A stretch of 64,000 nucleotides of DNA from assembly GCA_947370975.1 (NCBI GenBank), contig CANBNG010000004.1, forward strand, positions 124,001 to 188,000, in the 5' to 3' direction. Shown piece by piece: positions 41,951 to 51,048 of this stretch. Source of the DNA: Beijerinckiaceae bacterium. Its GTDB lineage: Bacteria > Pseudomonadota > Alphaproteobacteria > Rhizobiales > Beijerinckiaceae. The notes beneath the pieces were generated by a model. That model worked only from the letters and a program-made list of their open reading frames with translations, searched no databases and was not told where the DNA came from. Positions within the stretch are counted from its first letter, which is position 1, and every line of letters begins with the position of its first letter. The position numbers were made by a program, and so were the translations under genes.

Positions 41951-43009
41951 ATGAAAAAAGCACCCGTAATTGTTGCTTTATCGGCTCTTGGCATGATTGC
42001 GAGCGCGACCGCCTCGCTTGCGCAGAGCAATACGCAGGCAGTTGCTGATTTTTATCGCGGCAAACAGATCAATATGCTGATCGGTTACAGCGTCGGTGGT
42101 GGCTATGATCTCTATGCACGCATGCTGTCGCGCTATTTGGGCAAGCATATTCCCGGCGCACCCACTATCTTGCCGCAGAACATGCCGGGCGCCGGCTCTC
42201 TGAAAGTCGTCAATTATCTGTACGGCGTTGCCCCGCGCGATGGCACGGCGATTGGCACCTTCGGCCGCTCCTTGCCACTCTATCCGCTCCTCATTGCCCC
42301 TGCTGATTTCGATGGCACCAAGCTTGGTTATCTGGGCTCGATTGCCACCGACACGAGCCTCTGCATTTCCTGGCATCAATCGCCCATCCAGAGCTGGAAG
42401 GATGTTGTCGGGAAGGAATATCGCGCCGGCGGCGAAGGCCGTGGCTCCGAGCCCGATGTGTTTGCAACCGTCCTGCAAAAGGTTTTCGACACGAGGACCA
42501 AGCTCATCACCGGCTATCCCGGCACGGCGGAAATGACGCTGGCCATGCAGCGGGGTGAGCTGGATGGTCTTTGCGGCATTTCCTACAGCACGCTGCAAAG
42601 CATTCATGCCGATTGGCTGACCGAGAAGAAGGTCAACATTCTCGTGCAATCCTCACTGCACAAACATCCCGCCATTCCAAACGTGCCGCTCATCACCGAA
42701 CTGGTCACAGACCCGGTCAAGCGCAGCATTCTCGATCTCATCGTCGCACCCCAGGAAATGGCGCGCCCCTTCGCGGTGCCACCGGGCGTACCGGCCGAGC
42801 GGCTCGAGGCATTGCGCACGGCTTTCGACAACACAATGAAAGATCCCGAATTCCTTGCCGACATGAAGAAGGCCAAGCTTGATGTCGACCCTGTTGACGG
42901 CAAGACGATTCAGGATCTTGTAAGCAAGCTCTGGGCGTCGCCCAAGGCCGTCATCGATGCCGCAGCCGCAGCCAGCGGCTCGGAAATGGGCGCAAGCCCC
43001 AAGAAATAG
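41951..43009 (+). CDS. Bug/TctC-family periplasmic binding protein (copy 2)
   Basis: 352 residues with a signal peptide (MKKAPVIVALSALGMIASATASLAQ). Mature part: VADFYRGKQINMLIGYSVGGGYDLYARMLSRYLGKHIPGAPTILPQNMPGAGSL, and GYPGTAEMTLAMQRGELDGLCGI. It is clearly a paralogue of the copies at 27823 and 52204. It begins a new transcript after a terminator and is followed by the orphan hydroxylase large subunit, from which a stable hairpin separates it. Confidence 0.86.
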   Translation: MKKAPVIVALSALGMIASATASLAQSNTQAVADFYRGKQINMLIGYSVGGGYDLYARMLSRYLGKHIPGAPTILPQNMPGAGSLKVVNYLYGVAPRDGTAIGTFGRSLPLYPLLIAPADFDGTKLGYLGSIATDTSLCISWHQSPIQSWKDVVGKEYRAGGEGRGSEPDVFATVLQKVFDTRTKLITGYPGTAEMTLAMQRGELDGLCGISYSTLQSIHADWLTEKKVNILVQSSLHKHPAIPNVPLITELVTDPVKRSILDLIVAPQEMARPFAVPPGVPAERLEALRTAFDNTMKDPEFLADMKKAKLDVDPVDGKTIQDLVSKLWASPKAVIDAAAAASGSEMGASPKK

Positions 43010-43021
43010 AAGTCCGTCTTT

Positions 43022-43063
43022 GCCCGCGGAGCCAAGCCATGTTCTTCGGCTTGCTTCGCGGGC
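43022..43063 (+). terminator. Long imperfect hairpin between Bug copy 2 and the orphan large subunit
   Basis: GCCCGCGGAGCCAAGCC pairs with GGCTTGCTTCGCGGGC over about 16 bp. No T-run follows, so partial termination or 3'-end protection of the binding-protein mRNA is likely. Confidence 0.55.
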
Positions 43064-43089
43064 CTTGGCGTTGAGGGAGAGACAAAAAA

Positions 43090-45429
43090 ATGACATCGCT
43101 GATCGGACAGAGTCTGCCACGCGTCGAGGATGACGCATTGTTGCGCGGACGCGGGCGCTTTCTCGACGACATATCGCTGCCCGGCATGTTGCATGTCTGT
43201 TTCCTGCGCAGCGATCAGGCCCATGCCATCGTCAAGCGCATGGATGTCACCGCCGCGCGCGCGGCGCCTGGCGTTCATGCCGTGCTCACCATGGACGATC
43301 TCATCAAGGTCACGGGCCAGGAGCGCATGCCTCTGGGCGCAAGCCCCAGCAAGGCGACGGGGCCCATCACGCCCTACATATTGTCAGGCAAGGAAGTCGC
43401 CTTTGTGGGCGAGGCCATGGCCATGGTGATTGCGCAAAGCCGCGCGCTGGCCGAAGACGCTGTCGCGCTGATCGAGATCGATTACGAGCCCCTGCCCGTG
43501 CTGGCCGACATTCGCGCCGCCGTGGCAAGCAGCGATACTACCATCCGCCGCGAGGCGACGACGAATGTACTGAACCGGCTGAAGGTCGCCTATGGCGATG
43601 TGGCCAGCGCCTTCGCGCAGGCGGCCCATGTGTTCCGCGAAGATATCTGGCAGCACCGTGGCTGTGCCCACCCGATGGAGACGCGCGGCGTCGTTGCCGA
43701 ATATCGGCCAGACCGCGGCGTCAATGTGTGGTCATCCACGCAAATGCCCAATGATCTGCTGACGACGATCGTGGAAGCGACCGGCCTGCCAGAAGATCTT
43801 GTGCGCGTCATCACGCCCGACGTCGGTGGCGGCTTTGGCCCGAAATATTGCATCTATCCGGAAGAGGTCGCCATGGCCGTCGCGGCCCTTGCTACGGGTC
43901 GTGCGCTGAAATGGGTCGAGGATCGCCGCGAACATTGCATGACTGCCGTGCAGGAGCGCGACCAATTCTGGTCGCTTGAAATCGCGGTGGATGCGCAAGG
44001 GCAGATCATGGGCATCCGCGGCTCGCTGATTCACGATCAGGGCGCCTATGCGCTCAAGGCCGTCAACCTGCCCTATAATTCGGCCACCGCAGTGCCTGGC
44101 CCCTATATGGTGCCCCATTACGATGTCGATGTGATCATTGGCTTCACCAACAAGGTGCCGGCGTCCTCGGTGCGCGGTGCGGGCTATCCGCAGGCGGCCT
44201 TCGCCATGGAACGGTTGATGGACCGCGTGGCGCGCGAACTTGGCATGGGGCGCGCGGAAGTCCGGCTGCGCAATCTCATTCCGCCTGAAAAAATGCCCTA
44301 TTCCAAGCCGCTGAAAGCACGCTCCGGTGCAGCCATTACCTATGACAGCGGCGATTATATCGCGAGCCATCATCAGGTGCTCGACGCTGCCGACTGGCAT
44401 GGCTTTGCCGCGCGCCAGCAAGAGGCGCGCAAACACGGCCGGTATCTGGGCATCGGTCTTGCCCATGCCGTGAAAGGCACGGGGCGCGGCCCGTTCGAGA
44501 CCGGCATGGTGCGCGTCAATCCGTCGGGCAAGATCTCGATCTATACGGGCGCGACCGCCATGGGCCAGGGTTTGGCCACCGCGCTCTCGCAAATTTGCGC
44601 ACAGCAGCTGGGCGTGTCGCCAGGCGACATCACCGTGACCTCTGGCGATACCGGGCGCTCGCCGCTGGGGCTTGGTGGCTTTGCCAGCCGCCAGCTTGTC
44701 ACGGCGGGTTCCTCTGTCCTTCTCTCGGCACAGGCTGTGGCCGCCAAGGCGAAGAAGCTCGCAAGCCATATGCTGGAGGCCGCAGAAGACGATCTTGAAA
44801 TCGTCGATGGCAAGGTCCGCGTCATCGGCGCGCCAGACATGAATGTGCCGCTCGGCGAACTGGCGCGCATCCTCAAGGGTGCGCCGGGCTATGCCTTTCC
44901 GCCGGGCATCGACCCTGCGCTTGAGGCCGACATCAAATGGCAGACCGAGCCGCTGACCTATGCCAACACCAGCCATGTTGCGGAAGTGGAGGTCGATCCC
45001 GATCTCGGGCACGTCAAGATCCTGCGCTACACCGCGCTTCAGGATTGCGGCACGCTCGTCAATCCGATGATCGTGGAAGGCCAGATCCGCGGCGGCATCG
45101 TGCATGGCATCGGCAATGCCCTGTTTGAAGAGATGATCTATAATTCCGATGGTCAGCCGCTCACGGTCACCTTTGCCGATTATCTGCTGCCGACCTCGAC
45201 TGAAGTGCCGCCTCTGGAAACGATCTTCCGCCAGACGCCCTCACCCATCAATCCACTCGGCGCAAAGGGCGTTGGCGAGGTTGGCACAATCCCCGTCGCC
45301 GCGGCGATCATATCGGCGGTGGAGGATGCGCTGTCGCCCTTCCATGTGCGCATCAACCAGACGCCGATTCCCCCGCGCGCCCTGTTCGATCTGATCGAAG
45401 CCGGGCGTGCAGCGGGGTCTCATGCGTAG
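43090..45429 (+). CDS. Orphan molybdopterin hydroxylase large subunit
   Basis: 779 residues, xanthine dehydrogenase/CoxL family. Features: GQSLPRVEDDALLRGRGRFLDDISLPGM, PDVGGGFGPKYCIYPEE, loop SSVRGAGYPQAAFAME, and the catalytic KGVGEVG. It is well preceded by AGGGAGAG. No FAD or FeS subunit gene is adjacent, so it must share those of one of the two complete sets, or use an electron acceptor directly. The loop sequence differs from both other large subunits, implying a different substrate. Confidence 0.86.
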   Translation: MTSLIGQSLPRVEDDALLRGRGRFLDDISLPGMLHVCFLRSDQAHAIVKRMDVTAARAAPGVHAVLTMDDLIKVTGQERMPLGASPSKATGPITPYILSGKEVAFVGEAMAMVIAQSRALAEDAVALIEIDYEPLPVLADIRAAVASSDTTIRREATTNVLNRLKVAYGDVASAFAQAAHVFREDIWQHRGCAHPMETRGVVAEYRPDRGVNVWSSTQMPNDLLTTIVEATGLPEDLVRVITPDVGGGFGPKYCIYPEEVAMAVAALATGRALKWVEDRREHCMTAVQERDQFWSLEIAVDAQGQIMGIRGSLIHDQGAYALKAVNLPYNSATAVPGPYMVPHYDVDVIIGFTNKVPASSVRGAGYPQAAFAMERLMDRVARELGMGRAEVRLRNLIPPEKMPYSKPLKARSGAAITYDSGDYIASHHQVLDAADWHGFAARQQEARKHGRYLGIGLAHAVKGTGRGPFETGMVRVNPSGKISIYTGATAMGQGLATALSQICAQQLGVSPGDITVTSGDTGRSPLGLGGFASRQLVTAGSSVLLSAQAVAAKAKKLASHMLEAAEDDLEIVDGKVRVIGAPDMNVPLGELARILKGAPGYAFPPGIDPALEADIKWQTEPLTYANTSHVAEVEVDPDLGHVKILRYTALQDCGTLVNPMIVEGQIRGGIVHGIGNALFEEMIYNSDGQPLTVTFADYLLPTSTEVPPLETIFRQTPSPINPLGAKGVGEVGTIPVAAAIISAVEDALSPFHVRINQTPIPPRALFDLIEAGRAAGSHA

Positions 45430-45515
45430 AGCCCCCCGAGTCTGGCCAAGCCGGTGATTTCTGCCTATTCTCCGCTCCAACAGCGCGCATCAGACGCGAG
45501 ACGGGGGAGGAGCAC

Positions 45516-47339
45516 ATGGCCGCAATGCGCAACACGTCGATTTGGCGGAATGCCGGCATCTGGATCTTGGCTCTGTCGGCGAGCGTCGCCCAGCCGCGCG
45601 CTGCTCAGGCCGACAAGAGCCAACCGATGGCCGAGCGCAAATCTGCCTATGCGCCGTGGGAGCCTTCGGACATGGCGCAACGGCGCAAGGAATTCGGGCT
45701 TGTGGGTCCAGGCGCGCAACATCCCGTGCCGCCACCGGCCTTTCCCTCCTATCTCAAAAAGCCCGACACCGTTGAGCAATTGATGCCGGCTGCGCGCGCA
45801 GCCTCGCGCCAGAGTCAGGGGCGCGCGCCGCTGGGGCTTGTAGACTCCGGCAAGCATCTGCTGATCGTTGTGGGCGAGGTGCGCGACACGCGCCCCAACA
45901 TGATGGTGCAGGAAGCGATCAAGCGCGCGATGGAAGAGCGCGGCGTGAAGACGACCGTGCTCACCATCTGGGAGCTGCTTGGCCTGACCGAAGAGCAATA
46001 TCTCGATTTCCGCACCGGGCTGCGCACCTACACGATTGCCGATGGCCAGCGCGAGCTTGAATATTTCTTCAATTACACCGGCATCACCCCAGATCCTGAA
46101 AAGGGCCGCAACTGGGTCCGCGAACAAGATCCCGAGCTTTATGGCGCGACATGGCCCGCGCCCAAATATGACAATGAAACCTACGCCCGCATGGCGCGCG
46201 ATTATGTAAAGGATGTGCCGGACCGTCTCGTGGGCTGGCTCGACAAACATCCCGAGATCGACTGGATCGTCTGGCGGTCTGGCGGGCGCACCAACACGCG
46301 CAAATTCGTGCGTCATCACGGCGAGAAGCTGCTCGGAAATTACACCTATCTCGATCTTTACGATCTGATGAGCCAGGTGCCGGACTTCCCCTCCGATGTC
46401 TGGCGTCTCATCGAAACCAAGACCATCGAGCCCATCGCCTTTGCCGACCGCGCCGAAGTGACCGATCCCGAAGGCACGGCCTTTGGCTATGATGTCAGCG
46501 AGAAGGAAGCCAAGAGCTGGGCGGCGGGCATCTATAATCAGGGGCATCTTTACATGTTCCCGGCGCAAGCCTCCGGGCGCTTCCCCTATTCGCTCGTCGA
46601 ATTTCCGGCTGTAATCGACAATTACCAGCCCCTCATCCTGCCCGAGGTCAATGGCGTGATCGCCTCGACCTCGAGCCATGCGGCGACCTATCCGCGCATC
46701 GAAGTGCAGGTGCGCAAGGGACAGATCGCGAGCATCAAGGGCGGCGGTCTGTATGGCGAGGGCCTCAAGCTCTTCCAGAGCTATCCCGGCACCAAAGACC
46801 TGCAATGGCCCTATGCGCCAAAGCCCGGCTATTGGTGGCTCTTTGAAGCCGGCATGGGCACCAATCCAAAATATTTCAAACATCCGGGCGAAGTGCTCGA
46901 GGGCAACAATCTCTCCGAACGCAATGCGGCAGGCGTCATTCACTGGGCCTTTGGCGCAGAGGCGGCGCAGGGCCCCAATGACACACGCGAATGGTCAAAA
47001 GAGACCAATGAATTTGCGATCAAGAACAATGTGCCGCGCGGCCATTCCATGCATCAGCACAATCTTCTGCCGACCTATCAATTGCGCCTGCGCGATCTCG
47101 ATCAATGGGCGACGCTTGTCGAACACGGGGGCTTGAGCGCGCTCAACGATGTTGGCGTGCGCGCCCTCGCCTCGCGCTATGGCAATCCCGACGTGATCTT
47201 GCGGCGCGATTATATTCCGGCACTGCCGGGCATCAATGCGCCGGGCAAATATCAGGATTATGCGAAAGATCCCGGCGCTTACTGGACGCAATGGGCCAAC
47301 AAGATTCAGGGCGGTGCCTACGAATATTTCAAGCCCTGA
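45516..47339 (+). CDS. Exported protein of unknown function, M29-aminopeptidase-like in part
   Basis: 607 residues beginning with a probable signal (NTSIWRNAGIWILALSASVAQPRAAQA) after a strong GGGGGAGGAG site. The middle has LPEVNGVIASTSSHAATYP and later VRKGQIASIKGGG, then EAGMGTNPKYFKHPG...NAAGVIHWAFGAEA. This order resembles the C-terminal part of thermophilic M29 aminopeptidases and the related 2,5-dihydroxypyridine dioxygenase. A distal HSMHQHNLLP adds histidines. Identity is weak and I cannot assign a reaction. The gene ends 14 nt before an ABC exporter ATPase gene and is probably cotranscribed. Confidence 0.6.
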   Translation: MAAMRNTSIWRNAGIWILALSASVAQPRAAQADKSQPMAERKSAYAPWEPSDMAQRRKEFGLVGPGAQHPVPPPAFPSYLKKPDTVEQLMPAARAASRQSQGRAPLGLVDSGKHLLIVVGEVRDTRPNMMVQEAIKRAMEERGVKTTVLTIWELLGLTEEQYLDFRTGLRTYTIADGQRELEYFFNYTGITPDPEKGRNWVREQDPELYGATWPAPKYDNETYARMARDYVKDVPDRLVGWLDKHPEIDWIVWRSGGRTNTRKFVRHHGEKLLGNYTYLDLYDLMSQVPDFPSDVWRLIETKTIEPIAFADRAEVTDPEGTAFGYDVSEKEAKSWAAGIYNQGHLYMFPAQASGRFPYSLVEFPAVIDNYQPLILPEVNGVIASTSSHAATYPRIEVQVRKGQIASIKGGGLYGEGLKLFQSYPGTKDLQWPYAPKPGYWWLFEAGMGTNPKYFKHPGEVLEGNNLSERNAAGVIHWAFGAEAAQGPNDTREWSKETNEFAIKNNVPRGHSMHQHNLLPTYQLRLRDLDQWATLVEHGGLSALNDVGVRALASRYGNPDVILRRDYIPALPGINAPGKYQDYAKDPGAYWTQWANKIQGGAYEYFKP

Positions 47340-47353
47340 GCGGATCCAGAAAC

Positions 47354-48052
47354 ATGTTGACCAAGAACGATCCGCGCCCGAGCGCGATGCTCGAGAATGT
47401 CTCGAAATATTACGAGACAGCCGCCCAGCGCGTCACTGCGCTTGAAAACATGTCGTGGGAAGTGTCGCCGGGCGAGGCGGTCGCGCTCATGGGGCCCTCG
47501 GGCTGCGGCAAGACGACGATCCTCAACCTGCTGGGCGGCATGGACCGCCCAACCAGCGGCAAGGTCACCGCCGGCGGGCTCGATGTTGGCGCGATGAGCG
47601 AGCGGGCGCTTGAGGATTATCGCCTGCGCAAGGTCGGCTTCGTGTTCCAGTTCTTCAATCTCATCCCGAGCCTTTCGGCGATTGAAAATCTCGAACTGCC
47701 GATGTTGATGGCAGGCCTGTCGGCCGATCAACGCAGGGGGCGCGCTGAATCCTTGCTAGATACGGTGGGGCTCAAGGCAAAGGGCTACAAGCGGCCGGAA
47801 GAATTGTCGGGTGGCGAACAGCAGCGCGTTGCCGTCTGCCTTGCACTCGTCAACGATCCGCCGATCATTCTGGCCGACGAGCCGACCGGCAATCTCGACA
47901 GCGCCAATGCCAGGATCATCACGAAAATCCTGATCGATCTCGCCGCAGAGCGCGGCAAGACCGTGATCGTCGCCTCCCATGACCCCAAGGTCGTCGAGGT
48001 CTTCCCGCGCGTCTGCTACATGCGCGACGGAATCATCGAGCGCGTCTCGTGA
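47354..48052 (+). CDS. LolD/MacB-family ABC transporter ATPase
   Basis: 232 residues from the ATG at 47354. Walker A GPSGCGKTTILNLLGG, signature ELSGGEQQRVAVCLAL, Walker B IILADEPTGNLDS, all of the MacB/LolD/YbbA subfamily. It overlaps the GTG start of the permease gene (GTGA), so they are made together. Members drive lipoprotein release or export across the periplasm by mechanotransmission, not by a classical channel. Confidence 0.9.
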   Translation: MLTKNDPRPSAMLENVSKYYETAAQRVTALENMSWEVSPGEAVALMGPSGCGKTTILNLLGGMDRPTSGKVTAGGLDVGAMSERALEDYRLRKVGFVFQFFNLIPSLSAIENLELPMLMAGLSADQRRGRAESLLDTVGLKAKGYKRPEELSGGEQQRVAVCLALVNDPPIILADEPTGNLDSANARIITKILIDLAAERGKTVIVASHDPKVVEVFPRVCYMRDGIIERVS

Positions 48053-51048
48053 ATATGCCGGCCGCGCGTCTGCTCTTTTCGGTTGTCGGCCGCAGGCCCT
48101 TTGTGGTCTTTGCGCTGGTCACAGGCCTGATTGTCTTCCTGCTGGCCGCCATCACCGTCACCTCGCGCCATGCGATGCAGCGCTATGTGGAAGACCAGAT
48201 CGAACGCGTGCCGTGGGATCTGTCGATCTATCAGACGGCCGATATCCCGATGGCGCCCAAGCTCCATACCGCGATTGCGGGCGTGGATGGCGTGAGCGCG
48301 ACCCAGCAGCTCTATTTCCTGCGCACCATTCTGCCCTTTACGACCAAGCCCGAAATCGACGGCCAGCAGATACGCTCGCCCTGGGTTTCTTTTCTCTCGC
48401 CCACCGACCCGAGCATGTTGCCGGCCGACATCCGCCCCACCGGCGATGGCGCAGTGCTGGTCCTCGTCGGCTCCAAGGCGCAGATGGGCGATGCCTATTT
48501 GCGGCTGCAGGACCGCAAGAATTTCCGCCTCGTCGTCGACCGCAAGGACATTGCCGAAGATGGCGAAGGCGATCACGGCGCAGACATCGCCCATGGCGAG
48601 CCCGGCCATTCCCATGCGCCCAAGGGCAGCAAGGGCTACATCATCGTCGAGACGCCGATCGAACGCGTGATCCGCGTCGATTCAAACGAAATCAATCGCT
48701 GGTACATGGAGCAAACCTCCTCGCCAACGCTCGTGCCGGAACTCGGCATGATCCTCGTCACGCCCTACAACCGCAAACGACTGGATGATTTCGACGCCAT
48801 TTCGCGCGGCATCATCCATCAGCACGATCATGCCGACATTCATGCCGATCCCGGCAAATATTTCCCCGAGGTCATCCATCTCGTGAAGGTGGACCGCAAG
48901 GCGCTGGTGTCAGGCTGGGATATTGACGGGTCGCTCACGCGCATCGTGCGCATCGGCTCGCGGCTCACCGACGACGTGCAGGACATCACGCAAAGCGCTG
49001 CCGTCGATCATAATCTCGGCGCGATGTTCGTGCGCATGAACGATATTGCGCGCAAGATCGCGCTGATTGCCCTGCTCGTCTCGCTGCCGCTCCTCATCAT
49101 TGCCGGCATTCTGCTTGGCAATCTGGCAAGCCTGCTGTTGCTCAACGAGCGCCGCAAGCTTGGCCTGCTGCGCCTGCGCGGAGTGTCTGGCCGCGCCATT
49201 GCGCGCACCATGCTGACGGCCATTGGCGCGGGCGGCCTGCTTGGCGGCATCATCGGCGCGCTGCTCGGCACGCTGGCGCCGATGTGGCTTTATATGGGCG
49301 CCATTCCGCCACTCGCTCTTGCGCTGAAGATCCAGGAGCCCGCGTTTCTCTGCGGCTTCCTGCTGATTGGCATTTTCATTGCTCTTGCGAGCGGCTGGCG
49401 TCTGGTGCGCGAGGCCTCGCGCGTCTCCCCGCTGGAAGCCTCCCGCCGCGTTGCGGGCTTCGAAGTTCGCGCATCCGGCACGCGCTTCGGGCCACTTCAG
49501 GCGCTGGCGCTGGCCATTGGTCTTGCCAAGCTCTGGAGCTGGATCAGCGGCGTCTCGCTGACGACATTTTTCGCGCAAAGCTGGCTGTTCGAATTCGACC
49601 GGGCGCTGGATTTCGTCTCTTTCCCGCTGCTGGTCTACGGCTTTGTGAGCCTGATTGCCTCGCGCGCAAGCGTGATGAGCGCCCTGATGGCGCCAGCTGC
49701 CTGGCTTCTGGCAGGCCCCTTGCGCAGTGCAGCCTTGCGGCACATGGCAATCCGGCGTCACCGCGCGGCCTCCTTCCTGCTCATCGTCTCGATGCTCGCA
49801 ACACTTGCGCTCTACCCGACCGTGATGACCGCCGTCTTCGACAACAAGACAGAGCGTGGGGCGCGTGCGCAGCTGGGGTCGGATTTGCAGATCACGCTCA
49901 ACGCGCTCGATCTCATGCCGGCGGAGGCACAATCGCGCGGGGGGCTGAAGCAACGGATCGATGTGCTGCGCGAGAAACTCCAGCCGCTGAGCGCGAAATT
50001 GCGCGCCCAAAGCGCGGTCGCCTCGGTTGAATGGATGATCGAGGGCATCACCGAGGGCGTCTACATGCCCGACCGTGGCTTCAGCGGCCTGCCGCTCTAT
50101 CTCATCGGCAATCCGCAGGCCTATCGCGCAGCCGTCCATGCGGAAGCTGCCCTTGGCGAAGATCAGGATTTCGATGCGCTCATCAGTGCGCTCGATCGCG
50201 AGCGCGTGCTGGGCTCGTCGTCAGTCACGAAATTCTACAAACGCCCGGTCGGGGGCGTCATGCCCATCGGTCGCAGCGTGACGCAGCAGATGGAGCGCGC
50301 GACATTTGGCGGTTCGCTCCGCTTCCTGCCGGGCCTGCCGCTGCGCACCGTCAACGACCGCGAGGGCTTTATCGGCGCGCGCGTCGATTACCTCAATCAC
50401 CTCTTCGCATCGAGCCCCTATCTTGTGGCGGCAGCCGGCAATCCGCGGTTCGATACGCTCGATGTGCTGCTGCCCCGTGTCGTGCTGATGATCGGCGCCA
50501 AGCCCGGCGTGACGCCGGCCGATTTGCGCAAGGACGCGCTGGCAGCCCTCGATGTCCCACCGCTTGAAGTGCGCGATGCGGCCACCGAAATCGCGCGGCT
50601 TGGCAGCGACATGTATATATTCCTGGCAAGACAGAATGTGCAGATCTACCTGCTGGGCGGGCTCATTCTGGCCTTCATCGGCATTTTTGCGGTGGCCTAC
50701 GCCAATTATGTAGAGGACCGGCGCACGCTGGCGCTGTTGCGCATTCGCGGCGCGGGGCCTGCGACCGTCGTGCGCTTCTTCCTGCCCAATGTGCTCGGGC
50801 CCTCGCTGGTCGGGCTCCTCATCGGCGGGCTTGTCAGCCTGGCTGTGGGCTTTGGCATCACGCGCGTCGTCTGGGACATGCGGCAATTGCAGACCGTGAT
50901 GAATTATTTGCCGACCGAGCTCGCGATCTCGAAAGAGACCGGCCTCGTGCTGCTCGTGCTCATCGGGCTGGTGGCCGGCATCGGGCTGGCCTTCGGCCGC
51001 TTCGTCTTCAAGCGCACCGCGCGCGAGGGCCTGAGCGAGGGCGGCTGA
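48049..51048 (+). CDS. FtsX-like ABC permease with histidine-rich periplasmic segments
   Basis: 999 residues, GTG start (ATG at 48055 possible). One N-terminal helix, a large periplasmic domain, two FtsX/MacB_PCD-type blocks (about 335-465 and 860-995) and a middle membrane pair: the 10-helix YbbP-like arrangement. The first periplasmic domain contains two histidine clusters, H-G-A-D-I-A-H-G-E-P-G-H-S-H (about 176-189) and HQHDHADIH (257-265), unusual for this family and suggestive of metal binding. Cargo could be the exported protein's product, a lipoprotein or a metal-bound ligand. No outer-membrane or periplasmic adaptor gene is nearby. Confidence 0.83.
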   Translation: MNMPAARLLFSVVGRRPFVVFALVTGLIVFLLAAITVTSRHAMQRYVEDQIERVPWDLSIYQTADIPMAPKLHTAIAGVDGVSATQQLYFLRTILPFTTKPEIDGQQIRSPWVSFLSPTDPSMLPADIRPTGDGAVLVLVGSKAQMGDAYLRLQDRKNFRLVVDRKDIAEDGEGDHGADIAHGEPGHSHAPKGSKGYIIVETPIERVIRVDSNEINRWYMEQTSSPTLVPELGMILVTPYNRKRLDDFDAISRGIIHQHDHADIHADPGKYFPEVIHLVKVDRKALVSGWDIDGSLTRIVRIGSRLTDDVQDITQSAAVDHNLGAMFVRMNDIARKIALIALLVSLPLLIIAGILLGNLASLLLLNERRKLGLLRLRGVSGRAIARTMLTAIGAGGLLGGIIGALLGTLAPMWLYMGAIPPLALALKIQEPAFLCGFLLIGIFIALASGWRLVREASRVSPLEASRRVAGFEVRASGTRFGPLQALALAIGLAKLWSWISGVSLTTFFAQSWLFEFDRALDFVSFPLLVYGFVSLIASRASVMSALMAPAAWLLAGPLRSAALRHMAIRRHRAASFLLIVSMLATLALYPTVMTAVFDNKTERGARAQLGSDLQITLNALDLMPAEAQSRGGLKQRIDVLREKLQPLSAKLRAQSAVASVEWMIEGITEGVYMPDRGFSGLPLYLIGNPQAYRAAVHAEAALGEDQDFDALISALDRERVLGSSSVTKFYKRPVGGVMPIGRSVTQQMERATFGGSLRFLPGLPLRTVNDREGFIGARVDYLNHLFASSPYLVAAAGNPRFDTLDVLLPRVVLMIGAKPGVTPADLRKDALAALDVPPLEVRDAATEIARLGSDMYIFLARQNVQIYLLGGLILAFIGIFAVAYANYVEDRRTLALLRIRGAGPATVVRFFLPNVLGPSLVGLLIGGLVSLAVGFGITRVVWDMRQLQTVMNYLPTELAISKETGLVLLVLIGLVAGIGLAFGRFVFKRTAREGLSEGG

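Noticed and set aside
29436..45429. Calling the large subunits CO dehydrogenase (coxL)
   Set aside because: None has the AYxCSFR active-site loop of form I CoxL, so only the broader hydroxylase family is supported.
45516..47339. Calling the exported protein NicX (2,5-dihydroxypyridine dioxygenase)
   Set aside because: Only a weak similarity of order in the C-terminal part is visible, and the export signal conflicts with the cytoplasmic location of NicX.
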